Assembly (NCBI RefSeq): GCF_023554555.1
Contig: NZ_JAMJWC010000002.1
Location: 310,001 to 374,000 of the forward strand
DNA from: Sphingobacterium sp. lm-10
GTDB taxonomy: Bacteria > Bacteroidota > Bacteroidia > Sphingobacteriales > Sphingobacteriaceae
Direction of reading: 5' to 3'
DNA: 64,000 bases
The notes beneath the pieces were generated by a model. That model was not told the DNA's origin. It did no database searches and was given only the letters and a program-made list of their open reading frames with translations. Below are positions 18,507-28,274 of the stretch, piece after piece (position 1 is the stretch's first letter; each line of letters starts with the position of its first letter). A program made the position numbers and the translations under genes.

Positions 18507-19166
18507 ATGGGTAAAGACAAACTACGCAGATTTGCAGAGGTGGCTACATTTAAAAATGTGGTTCAACTGGATGCTGGTAAAGATTTTAAAGGGCAATGGG
18601 CCAAAGATTTCTTTGGCAATAATCAACCAATTGTGTTGGAATTGGCCTGTGGAAAAGGGGAATATACTGTTAACCTAGCCAAGCTTTTTCCAGACATTAA
18701 CTTCATCGGTGTAGACTTCAAAGGCAACCGAATCTGGCGCGGTGCGAAAACTGCCTTGGAAGAAGGAATTCACAATGTCGGATTTTTACGCATTCAGATC
18801 GAGAGCATTCTGGAGCATTTTGCGGAGAATGAAGTTGCTGAAATTTGGATAACTTTCCCTGACCCGCAGCCACAAGACAGTCGTGAAAAAAAGCGACTAA
18901 CTAGTCCGCGCTTTATGCAGAAATACAAAATTATCTTGCAAGATGACGGCATCATGCATCTAAAGACGGATAATGATGAATTTTATGCCTACACGTTAGA
19001 ACAAATCGCAGCAGGCAAAATGCCGATTACTAAGGAAACGACAGACTTGTATGCTTCTGCTTTAGTGGACGACGTACTATCGATTAAAACTTATTACGAA
19101 AAGAAATACTTGGCAGACGACAAGAACATTAACTACGTGCAGTGGCAGTTCCCGCAGCAAGGGTGA
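18507..19166 (+). CDS. trmB: tRNA (guanine-N7-)-methyltransferase
   Basis: Methylates guanosine 46 in the variable loop of tRNA using S-adenosylmethionine. The 219-residue protein has the SAM-binding motif VLELACGKGEYTVNLA, the following FIGVDFKGNRIWRGA acidic loop, and the family signature EIWITFPDPQPQ. The reading frame stays open upstream to a TTG at 18411, but the extra residues do not resemble the family and the ATG at 18507 gives the usual length. It is preceded by a promoter box at 18406 and converges on the ABC exporter gene. Confidence 0.93.
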   Translation: MGKDKLRRFAEVATFKNVVQLDAGKDFKGQWAKDFFGNNQPIVLELACGKGEYTVNLAKLFPDINFIGVDFKGNRIWRGAKTALEEGIHNVGFLRIQIESILEHFAENEVAEIWITFPDPQPQDSREKKRLTSPRFMQKYKIILQDDGIMHLKTDNDEFYAYTLEQIAAGKMPITKETTDLYASALVDDVLSIKTYYEKKYLADDKNINYVQWQFPQQG

Positions 19167-19172
19167 ATTGTT

Positions 19173-20936
19173 TTATAGTCCAGAAGAATTGAATTGAAGA
19201 TCGTACAATCTCCTGTATGCACCATCTAGTGCGAGCAATTCCTGATGAGATCCCTTTTCTAGCATTTCTCCATTGTCTAATACAATGATTTTATCTGCCC
19301 GCTGGATAGTCGATAAGCGGTGTGCAATCACAATAGCTGTGCGTCCATCCATTAGATTTTCAATAGCAGATTGTATCAATTGTTCCGTTTCGGTATCTAC
19401 AGAAGAAGTTGCCTCATCCAAGATCAGAATTTTAGGATCGTGCACTAATGCTCTGATAAAAGAGATCAATTGGCCTTGACCCGCTGATAAAGTGGATCCC
19501 CGTTCTTGAACCTGATACTGGTAGTCGCTCGGCAGCCGTTCTATAAATTCATGTGCGCCCACCTTCTTGGCGGCATCGACGATGGAATCCATTGAGATGG
19601 TCTCATCGTACAGGTTGATGTTATGTAAAATGGTGTCTGAAAACAGAAATACATCTTGCAATACCGTAGAAATCGTTTGCCTTAAGTAAGATAAGTCGTA
19701 CTCGCGAATATCCACACCGTCGAGTAGTATCTGCCCACGCTGAATCTCATAAAAACGACTTAGAATATTAATGGTCGAGGATTTTCCTGCTCCGGTAGCG
19801 CCAACCAGTGCGAGCGTTTCTCCAGGTTGTACTGTAAAACTGATGTCTTTGAGTACCCATTTTTCCTCATTATAAGCGAACCACACATTCTTGAATTCAA
19901 TCTTCCCGCGTACTGTATCTGGTCGATATTCTCCTTGGTCTGGCGTAAACTCGTTCGTATCCAGTACCTCAAAAATACGTTCAGCAGATACCATACCCAT
20001 CTGTAACGTGTTGAATTTGTCGATAAGCTCCCTTATCGGGCGAAAGATCATCGTAATGTACATCAGGAAGGCGACCACCACACCAGGGGTGATCACATCA
20101 GCCAAGATCTGCTTGGAGCCGTACCATACCAATAAGCCCGTCGAAATTGCTACAATCACTTCTAGCACAGGAAAGAAAATAGAGAAATACCAGTTTGCGC
20201 GGATATGTGCGTTTCGATGCTCGGCATTGATCTCTTTAAATTTCCGCATTTCTTGATCTTCGCGAGCGAAGTACTGAATGATGGCCATGCCCGAAATGTG
20301 CTCTTGTAGAAAAGTATTCAGGTTAGACACCCACGTGCGTACACTCTGGAATGCGGACTTCATGGCTTCTTTAAAGATGTACGTTGCGGCAATCATCAAC
20401 GGCATGGGGATAAGAATAACCAATGTAAGCCGCCAGTCTGTGTAAAACATCACTAGCAAAATCACCACAAGCTGTAATAGATCGCCGATAATCTGAATCA
20501 ATCCTTCGGAGAAAATATTCGCAATTGTTTCCAGATCAGAAATCGTTCTGGTAATTAATCGTCCAATTGGGGTGTTGTCAAAATACTTGAGCCGCAAGTT
20601 GGTAATATGCTCGAACACCTGAACACGAATATCGCGGATCACAGATTGGCCCAAGGTATTAGTCATTAGCGTATGAAAATACCGGATGACGGTTTGCAAG
20701 ATAAGCAACCCAATCATGGCAATCAGCATGTTCGTTAAGCCAGCGGTATTTCCAGATAAAATGTGGCGATCCACCGTATGCTCCACCAACATCGGGAGCG
20801 CTGGTGCTACTGCCGCCAATAGGATCGTCAACACGACAGAAATCCAAAATACGGTGCGGTATGGACGAATATATTTTGCCAGCCGACTTAGTAATTTGGT
20901 GTCGTAGGCGTTTCCAGCAACTTGTTCTTTCTTCAC
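19173..20936 (-). CDS. ABC exporter half-transporter (MsbA/MdlB-like)
   Basis: A 587-residue fused membrane and ATPase protein that should work as a dimer. The membrane domain occupies about residues 1-320 with six helices. The nucleotide-binding domain has Walker A GATGAGKS (379-386), a signature LSAGQ in place of the usual LSGGQ, Walker B ILILDEATS and the switch histidine in AHRLSTIQ. Such exporters move lipids, drugs or peptides; the substrate cannot be told. Its ATG overlaps the truA stop codon by four bases (20933-20936), so it is co-translated downstream of truA. Confidence 0.92.
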   Translation of the reverse strand: MKKEQVAGNAYDTKLLSRLAKYIRPYRTVFWISVVLTILLAAVAPALPMLVEHTVDRHILSGNTAGLTNMLIAMIGLLILQTVIRYFHTLMTNTLGQSVIRDIRVQVFEHITNLRLKYFDNTPIGRLITRTISDLETIANIFSEGLIQIIGDLLQLVVILLVMFYTDWRLTLVILIPMPLMIAATYIFKEAMKSAFQSVRTWVSNLNTFLQEHISGMAIIQYFAREDQEMRKFKEINAEHRNAHIRANWYFSIFFPVLEVIVAISTGLLVWYGSKQILADVITPGVVVAFLMYITMIFRPIRELIDKFNTLQMGMVSAERIFEVLDTNEFTPDQGEYRPDTVRGKIEFKNVWFAYNEEKWVLKDISFTVQPGETLALVGATGAGKSSTINILSRFYEIQRGQILLDGVDIREYDLSYLRQTISTVLQDVFLFSDTILHNINLYDETISMDSIVDAAKKVGAHEFIERLPSDYQYQVQERGSTLSAGQGQLISFIRALVHDPKILILDEATSSVDTETEQLIQSAIENLMDGRTAIVIAHRLSTIQRADKIIVLDNGEMLEKGSHQELLALDGAYRRLYDLQFNSSGL

Positions 20937-21745
20937 GATGGTTGATCGATATAAGGGTAGATAATTTGGGTAAGGTAGAGGCCACGCGCTGGCACCGAAG
21001 CTCCGGCTTGGCCACGATCTTGGCTAGCGATCACTTCAGATACATGCTCCACAGGTTTGCCTTTTGCGCCTACCTCAAGCAGTGTACCTACAATCGCGCG
21101 GACCATGTTGCGTAAAAAGCGATCAGCAGTAATATGGAAAGTCAATCGTTCGCCATTCATTACCCATCGCGCCTCTTGGATCGTGCAAATATTCGTAAAT
21201 ACCTGCGTGTGTGCTTTGCTAAAGCAGCCAAAATCTTTTTTTCCGAGCAACAGCTTTGCGGCTTCATTCATTTTAGATATGTCCGGAGTGTCGCGAAGCA
21301 ACCAGGATGCGTCTTCCAAAAAAGGATTTTTACCAAGATGTATATGATACTCGTACGATCTGGATACGGCATCAAAACGAGCATGTGCATCGGAATGTAC
21401 TTTCAAAATCCTTTTCACACTAATATCCGACGGAAGAACAGCATTTAATGCATGTACAAATTTTTTCGAAGAGTCGATCTTTTCGGAAGGAATGTCTACA
21501 TGCACGTACAACTGAGTTGCATGTACGCCCGTATCCGTACGGCCGGCACCAGTGGTCTCGACCTCTTGGCGCAAAACCGTTTTCAGGGCCAGCTGCAGCT
21601 TCTCCTGTACAGAGATAGCATTCTGCTGGATTTGCCACCCATGGTAGGCAGTACCCTTATATGCGATTTCCAAAAAGTAGCGTTGAGTGTTTCCTTGCAC
21701 GGGGGCAAAGTTACGGAATTTTACGTTGTTTGAATGTAAACTCAT
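20933..21745 (-). CDS. truA: tRNA pseudouridine(38-40) synthase
   Basis: Forms pseudouridine in the anticodon stem of tRNA. The catalytic aspartate lies in GAGRTDTGVHA, and the family motifs YFLEIAYKGTAYHGWQ, VHVDIP and FLRNMVRAIVGTLLEVG are present. The frame continues upstream to 21862, but that would run through the promoter region of the divergent gene. The ATG at 21745 gives a normal-length protein of 270 residues with a short leader before the conserved core. The stop overlaps the ABC exporter start by four bases. Confidence 0.93.
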   Translation of the reverse strand: MSLHSNNVKFRNFAPVQGNTQRYFLEIAYKGTAYHGWQIQQNAISVQEKLQLALKTVLRQEVETTGAGRTDTGVHATQLYVHVDIPSEKIDSSKKFVHALNAVLPSDISVKRILKVHSDAHARFDAVSRSYEYHIHLGKNPFLEDASWLLRDTPDISKMNEAAKLLLGKKDFGCFSKAHTQVFTNICTIQEARWVMNGERLTFHITADRFLRNMVRAIVGTLLEVGAKGKPVEHVSEVIASQDRGQAGASVPARGLYLTQIIYPYIDQPS

Positions 21746-21828
21746 CGGACAGAAGAGCAGTTCTGCGTAATCCATCCAGGTGTGGTGTTTACACAAGGAA
21801 GAACTTCGGGGAACGGGGATATTTTTAG

Positions 21829-21836
21829 TACCTTTA
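21829..21836 (+). promoter_or_regulatory. -7-like box TACCTTTA upstream of the sugar isomerase-like gene
   Basis: A seven-of-eight match to TAnnTTTG, about 20 bases before the ATG at 21855. It lies in the 109-base gap between the divergent truA and sugar-isomerase-like starts and supports both chosen start codons. Confidence 0.4.
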
Positions 21837-21854
21837 AAACGTATAAAAGACGAA

Positions 21855-22913
21855 ATGACCATGAAAACAGTAAAAGGGCCCGCCCTCTTTTTAGCACAAT
21901 TTATTGATAATACCGCACCTTACAATACGTTAGAAAATATATCCGAATGGGCGAAATCATTGGGCTACGTTGGCGTGCAAGTACCCACCAACGATCCTGA
22001 ATTCTTTGACCTACAAAAAGTAGCGGAGAGCAAAACATATGCAGACGAGATCAAAGGCCGATTATCGGAAATTGGTGTGGAGATTACAGAACTATCGACG
22101 CACTTGCAAGGGCAGTTGGTGGCCGTTCATCCCACCTACGACAAGTTGTTTGACGGATTCGCTCCTGCGGCCGTGCGCAACAACCCAAAGGCGCGTACTG
22201 CCTGGGCGATAGATCAGTTAAAATTAGCCGCTAAAGCCTCGGCCAATTTAGGTTTGAATGCGCATGCTACATTTAGCGGCTCGTTACTATGGCATATGGT
22301 CTATCCGTGGCCACAACGCCCTGCCGGGCTGGTGGAAACAGGCTTCAAAGAATTGGCCAGTCGCTGGCTACCTATTCTAGATGAGTTCGATCGCAATGGG
22401 ATCGATTTATGTTACGAAGTACATCCAGGAGAAGATCTGCATGATGGTGTTTCGTACGAGCGCTTTCTGGAAGCGGCTAATAACCATCCTCGAGCTTGCT
22501 TGTTATATGACCCATCGCACTTATTGTTGCAAGGAATGGATTACCTAAGCTATATTGATCATTATCATGAGCGTATTAAAATGTTTCATGTGAAGGATGC
22601 TGAATTCAACCCGACAGGCAAACAAGGTGTATATGGAGGTTATAGCAATTGGTTAGATAGAGCTGGCCGATTCCGCTCTCTGGGAGATGGGCAGGTAGAT
22701 TTCAAATCTATTTTTAGCAAATTAGCCGCATACGATTATGAAGGATGGGCTGTGCTGGAATGGGAATGTGCCATCAAAAACAGTGTGGATGGTGCTACAG
22801 AAGGTGCACAGTTTATTCGCGAGCATATTATCAAGGTAACGGAGAAGGCGTTTGATGATTTCGCGTCTACAGGTTCCGACGAAGGTTTTAACCGTGATCT
22901 GTTAGGTATTTAA
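21855..22913 (+). CDS. Sugar phosphate isomerase/epimerase-family TIM-barrel protein
   Basis: A 352-residue protein of the xylose-isomerase-like TIM-barrel superfamily (AP endonuclease 2 fold). Metal-binding acids are seen in order: CYEVHPGED, LLYDPSHLLLQGMDY, MFHVKDAEF and WAVLEWECAIK. These proteins act on sugars or inositols, usually as isomerases or dehydratases; the substrate is not evident. I chose the ATG at 21855 (another Met follows at 21861) over an in-frame upstream TTG/ATG that would overlap the promoter. mqnD starts 18 bases downstream, suggesting a shared transcript but no obvious shared pathway. Confidence 0.85.
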   Translation: MTMKTVKGPALFLAQFIDNTAPYNTLENISEWAKSLGYVGVQVPTNDPEFFDLQKVAESKTYADEIKGRLSEIGVEITELSTHLQGQLVAVHPTYDKLFDGFAPAAVRNNPKARTAWAIDQLKLAAKASANLGLNAHATFSGSLLWHMVYPWPQRPAGLVETGFKELASRWLPILDEFDRNGIDLCYEVHPGEDLHDGVSYERFLEAANNHPRACLLYDPSHLLLQGMDYLSYIDHYHERIKMFHVKDAEFNPTGKQGVYGGYSNWLDRAGRFRSLGDGQVDFKSIFSKLAAYDYEGWAVLEWECAIKNSVDGATEGAQFIREHIIKVTEKAFDDFASTGSDEGFNRDLLGI

Positions 22914-22931
22914 AAATAGGAAAAAATAACG

Positions 22932-23804
22932 ATGAAGCTAAGTCTAGGTTTTTCTCCGTGCCCGAATGATACGTTTATCTTCGATGCGCTCATTCACGGC
23001 AAGATAGATACTGGAGATCTTTCTTTCGAGCCGAGCTATCATGACGTGGAGACATTGAACAAAATGGCTTTTGCGCAGCAATTGGATATTACCAAGCTGA
23101 GCTACCATGCATTCGCGTACGCATCAGAAGATTATGAGCTGCTCGATGCTGGTAGTGCATTAGGTTTTGGAGTAGGCCCGTTGTTAATAACAAAAGATAA
23201 AGATCTTGCGGCGCGTCTGTCAAAATATGCCGGTCAAGATCTGCCGGCAGATCTTCTGGATCTGCGGATAGGCATTCCTGGAAAGTATACCACAGCGAAC
23301 TTTCTACTTGGCCTGGCATACCCTCAATTGGTTAATAAAGAAGAGCTCGTTTTTTCTGATATAGAAAGCGCTGTTTTGGATGGTCGGGTAGATGTCGGTT
23401 TGATTATTCATGAAAATCGTTTCACCTATAGTGAACGCGGTTTATTCAAGGCGCAGGATCTCGGAGAATTTTGGGAGAAAGGAACAGGATATCCTATTCC
23501 ACTCGGTGGTATTGTCATCAAACGATCGCTACCGCAAACGGTCAAACAGCAGGTGAACAAGCTGATCGCTGATAGTGTGCGTTTTGCTTTCGCCAATCCA
23601 AAATCAGGTTTGGATTATATTCGGAGTCACGCACAGGAAATGGAGGAATCGGTAATGTATCAACACATCGACTTGTATGTGAATACTTATTCAGAAAACT
23701 TGGGTGACAAAGGCCGTGCTTCCGTCAATTATCTATTTAGTGAGGCACAACGCTTAGGTTTAATCCCTCCGCGGGAGCAAGCCTTATTTTTAGCTACAGA
23801 TTAA
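22932..23804 (+). CDS. mqnD: 1,4-dihydroxy-6-naphthoate synthase (futalosine pathway)
   Basis: Converts cyclic dehypoxanthine futalosine to 1,4-dihydroxy-6-naphthoate in the alternative menaquinone route. The 290-residue protein has a periplasmic-binding-protein-like fold. The N-terminal motif [21 protein letters not shown] and [12 protein letters not shown] are strong family signatures, as are GFGVGPLLI and [11 protein letters not shown]. No other mqn gene is in the window, so the pathway must be dispersed. The stop codon overlaps that of the convergent serine dehydratase gene through a shared TTAA (23801-23804). Confidence 0.92.
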   Translation: MKLSLGFSPCPNDTFIFDALIHGKIDTGDLSFEPSYHDVETLNKMAFAQQLDITKLSYHAFAYASEDYELLDAGSALGFGVGPLLITKDKDLAARLSKYAGQDLPADLLDLRIGIPGKYTTANFLLGLAYPQLVNKEELVFSDIESAVLDGRVDVGLIIHENRFTYSERGLFKAQDLGEFWEKGTGYPIPLGGIVIKRSLPQTVKQQVNKLIADSVRFAFANPKSGLDYIRSHAQEMEESVMYQHIDLYVNTYSENLGDKGRASVNYLFSEAQRLGLIPPREQALFLATD

Positions 23805-25228
23805 CATTCAGGGAGACTGAGCGGTACTTTTACAGCTAGTCCGCCGTCTGCGGTCTCCTTGTATTTTACATTCATATCTTGCGCAGTGGCCCACATCGTG
23901 CCAACTACTGCATCTAAGCTCACTTTGGCTTTTTCTGGATTAGATTGCAAAGCAAGCTGTGCTGCGGTAATCGCTTTGATGGCGCCCATGGTATTGCGCT
24001 CAATGCATGGAATCTGCACCAGCCCGCCTATCGGGTCACAGGTTAAACCCAAGTGATGTTCCATCGCAATCTCTGCCGCCATCAATACTTGGCGCTGTGA
24101 GCCGCCAAGACACTCGGTGAGTGCGCCCGCCGCCATCGCCGAAGATACCCCAATCTCCGCTTGGCATCCGCCCATTGCGGCCGATATCGTAGCACCTTTC
24201 TTAAAAATCGATCCTATCTCAGATGCTGCCGCAATGAATTGAATAATCTTTTGATCGTTAAACGCGTCGTAAAACGTAATATAATATTGTAAGACAGCGG
24301 GTATCACACCCGCTGCTCCATTTGTAGGTGCTGTCACCACTCTCCCAAAGGAGGCGTTTTCTTCATTCACCGCCAGGGCAAAACAGCTAACGCAGTCCAG
24401 AATATATCCAAAATCCTTTCCTCCCAAACGAATTGCTTCCAGCCAAGAGGCAAAATCATCGTAGGGACGATCCTTCACAATACGCTTATTCAATTTAGAA
24501 GCTCGGCGTTCTACCTTTAACCCACCCGGAAGTATGCCCGTAGTATGGCATCCTTTATAGATGCATTCTTTCATGGTGGAGAATATGTTTAAAATACCCT
24601 CTTTGGTGTCTTCTTCCGTTCGCCAAGCCAACTCATTTTCCAGGACCAGCTCCGATATCTTCAATCCCGTTCTTCTAGACCAGAATAGCACATCTTCGGC
24701 AGTATCCATATGGAAAGGCAGATCCACTTCGGCAGCGCTGGCTCCTTGTTCTTCCTCTTGTACGACGAAACCTCCGCCTATGGAGTAATACGTTTCACTT
24801 AAGGCTGTACCATCTTTCAGAAAAGCCTGAAAAGTGACCGCGTTGGGGTGAAAGGGAAGGCTTTCATTATACAAAAACAACATGTGTTCGTCATAGACAA
24901 AATCAATGGTTTGGCTGTTACCGAGTTGTAGTTTTTTTGACGATTTAATACGTTCCACTTTCGGTATCACATCGTACACATCAAATGTAACGGGATCATC
25001 ACCACTCAACCCTAATATGATGGCAATGTCTGTGCCGTGGCCCACCCCGGTTTTTGCTAGTGATCCGTATAATAATACATTGATCAGCTGCACATTTTCT
25101 ATGCCGGCACGAGCATCTACTGCCTGTACAAATCGCTGTGCGGCCCGCCATGGTCCCAATGTATGAGAGCTGGATGGACCTATGCCGATCTTAAACATGT
25201 CGAAAATGGAAATCTGTTCGCTAGCCAT
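23801..25228 (-). CDS. L-serine ammonia-lyase (single-chain, iron-sulfur type)
   Basis: Deaminates L-serine to pyruvate and ammonia using a 4Fe-4S cluster. The 475-residue chain carries the beta domain first ([24 protein letters not shown]) and the alpha domain second. Iron-sulfur ligands are expected among the cysteines in [26 protein letters not shown] and [16 protein letters not shown], which are all conserved motifs. The beta-alpha fused form is the common single-chain type. A perfect -7 box lies just upstream at 25248-25255. Confidence 0.94.
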   Translation of the reverse strand: MASEQISIFDMFKIGIGPSSSHTLGPWRAAQRFVQAVDARAGIENVQLINVLLYGSLAKTGVGHGTDIAIILGLSGDDPVTFDVYDVIPKVERIKSSKKLQLGNSQTIDFVYDEHMLFLYNESLPFHPNAVTFQAFLKDGTALSETYYSIGGGFVVQEEEQGASAAEVDLPFHMDTAEDVLFWSRRTGLKISELVLENELAWRTEEDTKEGILNIFSTMKECIYKGCHTTGILPGGLKVERRASKLNKRIVKDRPYDDFASWLEAIRLGGKDFGYILDCVSCFALAVNEENASFGRVVTAPTNGAAGVIPAVLQYYITFYDAFNDQKIIQFIAAASEIGSIFKKGATISAAMGGCQAEIGVSSAMAAGALTECLGGSQRQVLMAAEIAMEHHLGLTCDPIGGLVQIPCIERNTMGAIKAITAAQLALQSNPEKAKVSLDAVVGTMWATAQDMNVKYKETADGGLAVKVPLSLPEC

Positions 25229-25247
25229 ATGAGGATTAAAAATATTC

Positions 25248-25255
25248 CAAAAATA
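25248..25255 (-). promoter_or_regulatory. -7 box TATTTTTG for serine ammonia-lyase
   Basis: A perfect TAnnTTTG match on the minus strand with a leader of roughly 15 bases to the ATG at 25228. It separates this gene from the GH3 gene upstream. Confidence 0.6.
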
Positions 25256-25333
25256 AGGTATAAAAAGCGCGTATTTTTATTAATTGTGAAATAATAATAA
25301 GGATTGAGTTAAGTGTGTAAATAGGATAATTAT

Positions 25334-27037
25334 TTACATGCCTGCACCGAATTTGAACTTACGAGAGATGGTTACAGGCAGCTTGCCTTCCGAACGGATA
25401 TCTTTAAAGAGCACTTTAGCAGCAGCGCGTTGCATAAAAGCCTCATTTTGATAGGCCAGAATAATACTACCGCTCTGGCTTACATCGATACCATTTAGGG
25501 TATAAGGGTTTGCATGTACTATCGTAATGGTATTTTTGTTGGTTACTTTATCGATAAATTCGATAACGTCTTCGGATAATGGAAGCGTGCTTTGTGGACG
25601 CGAACGCGCATCGTGAATGGCCAGTATAACTTGTCCATATTTGCGTGCTTCCATCATAATTTCTTGCAAACGCTCGGGCGCCTCGTTGTTTGCTACATAC
25701 AACTGCATGATTCCACGTACCCGACTAGCAATTACTTCTTCTAACGCTTGCGGCTTGTTGACACCCACACTGACGACTAGGGTAGGGCGGCCGCGATTAA
25801 AGGAATTGATGGCTCGTTGCGAACGTAATACGGTAATCGAAGCCTCTGCCAGGCGCTGTACCAACTGCCGAGAAGCGGTACTGTTTAAGTCGTTATATAG
25901 ATTTTTGGTGGAAACAGGTTGGTATTTGTCTAGTCCGAGCCAGTATTTTGTCGCCAAAACCTTTTTTACCCGACGATCTATATCTGCCTGTTTGATGCTG
26001 CCATTTTTGACGGCCTGCTCAATCATTTGGATAGCGCGACCACTGTTTTCCGATATTTCCAATAGATCATTACCAGCCTCTATCGCCATTACATCGGCTC
26101 GACCATTAGGGAAGAATTTCGTAACGCCTTTCATATCCATAGCATCCGTTACAGCAAGGCCTTGAAAGCCCAATTCATTACGGAGCAGATCGGTCACGAC
26201 CTTTTTAGAGATCGAAGAAGGAATGTTTGGTGTATCGTCCAAAGAAGGGATGTGCATATGCGCGACCATAATAGCCGGCGCTCCTGCACGAATTAATTCC
26301 CGGAAGGGAAATATCTCTAGTTCATCAAGCCTTTTTTTGGAGAAATCCAATTGCGGGAGATCGTGATGTGAGTCTACATCGGTATCGCCATGTCCCGGGA
26401 AGTGTTTGAGCGATGCTACAATACCACCCGCGACCATGCCGTCCATATACGCTTTCGCTTTTTGGGTCACGTTTTCTTTATTATCTCCAAAAGATCGGAA
26501 GTTGATCACGGGATTCTTTGGATTGTTGTTGATGTCTACCACGGGCGCAAAGTTAAAATGCATGCCCAACCTCAGAAAATCTTTTGCTACCTGCTTGCCC
26601 ATATCGTAAAGCAATTCGTTGCGTTGAATGGCACCCAAAGTCATCTGGTAAGGAAAAGAAGTCGTAGAATCTGCCAGTCGCATGCCTAAGCCCCATTCAC
26701 CATCAAAGGTAACTAGTAGGGGCACCTTGCTGTCTTTCTGATACCGGTTGAACATATTTGCATGCCTTACAGGCCCGCCCTGGAACACGACTAATCCGCC
26801 TAATTTTTCCTGTCGCACAATGCGGCCTACAGAATCTACGTAGCGAGGCCCACGATCTGTATGTGCCCTAATAAGCAAGAGCTGAGCAATGCGTTCGCGC
26901 GGAGTAAGTTGCTGAAATGTACGCTCTACCCAAGGATGTGATTGATTAATGAACGGAACAAAGTCGCGTTTTGCTTGTGCATAGCTCGAAGATATAAACA
27001 GAGATATGTAGTTGATAAGTAGGAAGATGTGCTTCAT
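25334..27037 (-). CDS. Glycoside hydrolase family 3 protein (NagZ-like hexosaminidase)
   Basis: A 567-residue secreted enzyme with a signal peptide (about 1-20). The GH3 N-terminal TIM barrel contains KHFPGHGDTDVDSHHDLP (211-228), the sequence typical of beta-N-acetylhexosaminidases including the His used as acid/base in NagZ-type enzymes, and the nucleophile Asp298 in VTDAMDM. A second, less conserved C-terminal domain follows (about 390-567). It may act on N-acetylglucosamine from peptidoglycan or other glycans. It lies 30 bases after a TetR-type gene and is probably co-transcribed with it. Confidence 0.9.
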   Translation of the reverse strand: MKHIFLLINYISLFISSSYAQAKRDFVPFINQSHPWVERTFQQLTPRERIAQLLLIRAHTDRGPRYVDSVGRIVRQEKLGGLVVFQGGPVRHANMFNRYQKDSKVPLLVTFDGEWGLGMRLADSTTSFPYQMTLGAIQRNELLYDMGKQVAKDFLRLGMHFNFAPVVDINNNPKNPVINFRSFGDNKENVTQKAKAYMDGMVAGGIVASLKHFPGHGDTDVDSHHDLPQLDFSKKRLDELEIFPFRELIRAGAPAIMVAHMHIPSLDDTPNIPSSISKKVVTDLLRNELGFQGLAVTDAMDMKGVTKFFPNGRADVMAIEAGNDLLEISENSGRAIQMIEQAVKNGSIKQADIDRRVKKVLATKYWLGLDKYQPVSTKNLYNDLNSTASRQLVQRLAEASITVLRSQRAINSFNRGRPTLVVSVGVNKPQALEEVIASRVRGIMQLYVANNEAPERLQEIMMEARKYGQVILAIHDARSRPQSTLPLSEDVIEFIDKVTNKNTITIVHANPYTLNGIDVSQSGSIILAYQNEAFMQRAAAKVLFKDIRSEGKLPVTISRKFKFGAGM

Positions 27038-27067
27038 GTGTAGGGTAAAAGGAAAATAAAAAGGAAA

Positions 27068-27610
27068 CTAGCTCAAATGGTATTTGTCTTCAATCAGTGC
27101 GGTAAGCTCTTCTGCATTTTGCAGTTCGCCAGAGGCTTCTTTCTTCCACAGTAGATCGATAACCAATAATAGATATTGGGTTTCTAATTCGGGCTTGGCA
27201 TAGCCCAATTCTTGAAAGGCCTTCAATATGATAGATTGTACTGGTTTTATAAAATGCTCGTGTTGACTCCTGGAAAGCTCATCATGTGATAGTCTCTCCT
27301 GCATTTTCCAGAACAACGGTTCTTCAGCGACTAGTTTATTCGGAAGAAGAATCATGTTGCGTAAGAAATCTTTGGCACCTTTATAAGTAAGCATGCCCTT
27401 GTGATGCATCACCACGCGGCTATACCCAGTTTTTATGATGAAGGAAAGGAGCCGATCTTTATTCCCAAAATGCTTGAAAATCAATGCTTCTGATACACCA
27501 GCTCGAATAGAGATTTCTTTGGTGGAAGTGTCAGCAAAACCTTTATCAGCGAATAGTGAGGTTGCGGTTTGTATAATTTTATCTTTCCTACTAATAGCTG
27601 TTTCTTTCAT
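27068..27610 (-). CDS. TetR/AcrR-family transcriptional regulator
   Basis: A 180-residue repressor-type protein. The N-terminal helix-turn-helix is at about residues 27-48 (TSTKEISIRAGVSEALIFKHFGNKDRLLS), a clear TetR signature, and the rest is a helical ligand-binding domain with no recognisable specificity. It has its own perfect promoter box at 27627-27634 and is followed by the GH3 gene, which it may control together with itself. The ligand is unknown. Confidence 0.9.
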   Translation of the reverse strand: MKETAISRKDKIIQTATSLFADKGFADTSTKEISIRAGVSEALIFKHFGNKDRLLSFIIKTGYSRVVMHHKGMLTYKGAKDFLRNMILLPNKLVAEEPLFWKMQERLSHDELSRSQHEHFIKPVQSIILKAFQELGYAKPELETQYLLLVIDLLWKKEASGELQNAEELTALIEDKYHLS

Positions 27611-27626
27611 AGTTAACTGTATGTGA

Positions 27627-27634
27627 CAAAGATA
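27627..27634 (-). promoter_or_regulatory. -7 box TATCTTTG for the tetR-GH3 unit
   Basis: A perfect TAnnTTTG match on the minus strand, 16 bases before the start codon at 27610. An eight-base palindrome, AGTTAACT (27611-27618), lies between it and the ATG and could be part of an autoregulatory operator. Confidence 0.55.
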
Positions 27635-27671
27635 TTGAAAATATTGTTCCTTGCCGTTTGTATTGTTGTTA

Positions 27672-28262
27672 TTAAAGTATGCGACCTCCTTTTTGCAGGA
27701 ATATTTCTTTTTTATCCATGAAAGTGGTTTTGTCTATTGGCTTGGTCGCTCGGGAGACAATAGCCGTCTTAAAACCTGCTTCCAAACTATCCACCGCGGT
27801 AAAGTAAACGCAATAATCTGCCGCTAGTCCGCATACATGTACTTCGGTCACAGCACGCGCTTGCAGATAACCCTGTAGTCCCGTGGCTTTCAATTTGCCG
27901 TTATCAAAGAATGCGCTATAGCTATCTATCTTTTTGTCTGTTCCTTTCCTAAAAATAGCCTCTACTGCTCGTGTGTCCAGCGCCTCCGCAAATGCAGCTC
28001 CCGCTGTACCTTCAATACAATGATCTGGCCATAATACCTGCTCCAGCCCATTCAGCTCGATCCGATCATATGCCGCAGAACCGGGGTGTTGACTGGAGAA
28101 ACTACCATGATCAGCAGGGTGCCAATCTTGCGTAGCGACTACGAGATCATAGTCTTTTTGCAAGACATTAATGATAGGGATGATGGTATCACCTGCAGGA
28201 ACCGCCAACGAGCCTCCAGGTAGAAAATCGACCTGCACATCGACAATGATAAGTGCTTTCAT
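27672..28262 (-). CDS. pncA: Nicotinamidase (pyrazinamidase)
   Basis: Hydrolyses nicotinamide to nicotinate for NAD salvage. The 196-residue isochorismatase-fold protein has the catalytic triad Asp8 (IVDVQVDF), Lys106 (FRKGTD) and Cys151 (GLAADYCV), and metal-binding residues in DWHPADHGSF. The WPDHCIEGTAGAAF motif is also typical. The ATG at 28262 is preferred over a TTG two codons earlier. It lies 12 bases downstream of the response regulator gene on the same strand, so it may share the two-component operon without being functionally linked. Confidence 0.94.
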   Translation of the reverse strand: MKALIIVDVQVDFLPGGSLAVPAGDTIIPIINVLQKDYDLVVATQDWHPADHGSFSSQHPGSAAYDRIELNGLEQVLWPDHCIEGTAGAAFAEALDTRAVEAIFRKGTDKKIDSYSAFFDNGKLKATGLQGYLQARAVTEVHVCGLAADYCVYFTAVDSLEAGFKTAIVSRATKPIDKTTFMDKKEIFLQKGGRIL

Positions 28263-28274
28263 ACCCAAATATAA

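Noticed and set aside
25617..26165. A 182-codon plus-strand frame inside the GH3 gene
   Set aside because: Shadow of the minus-strand gene; no plausible start signal or domain.
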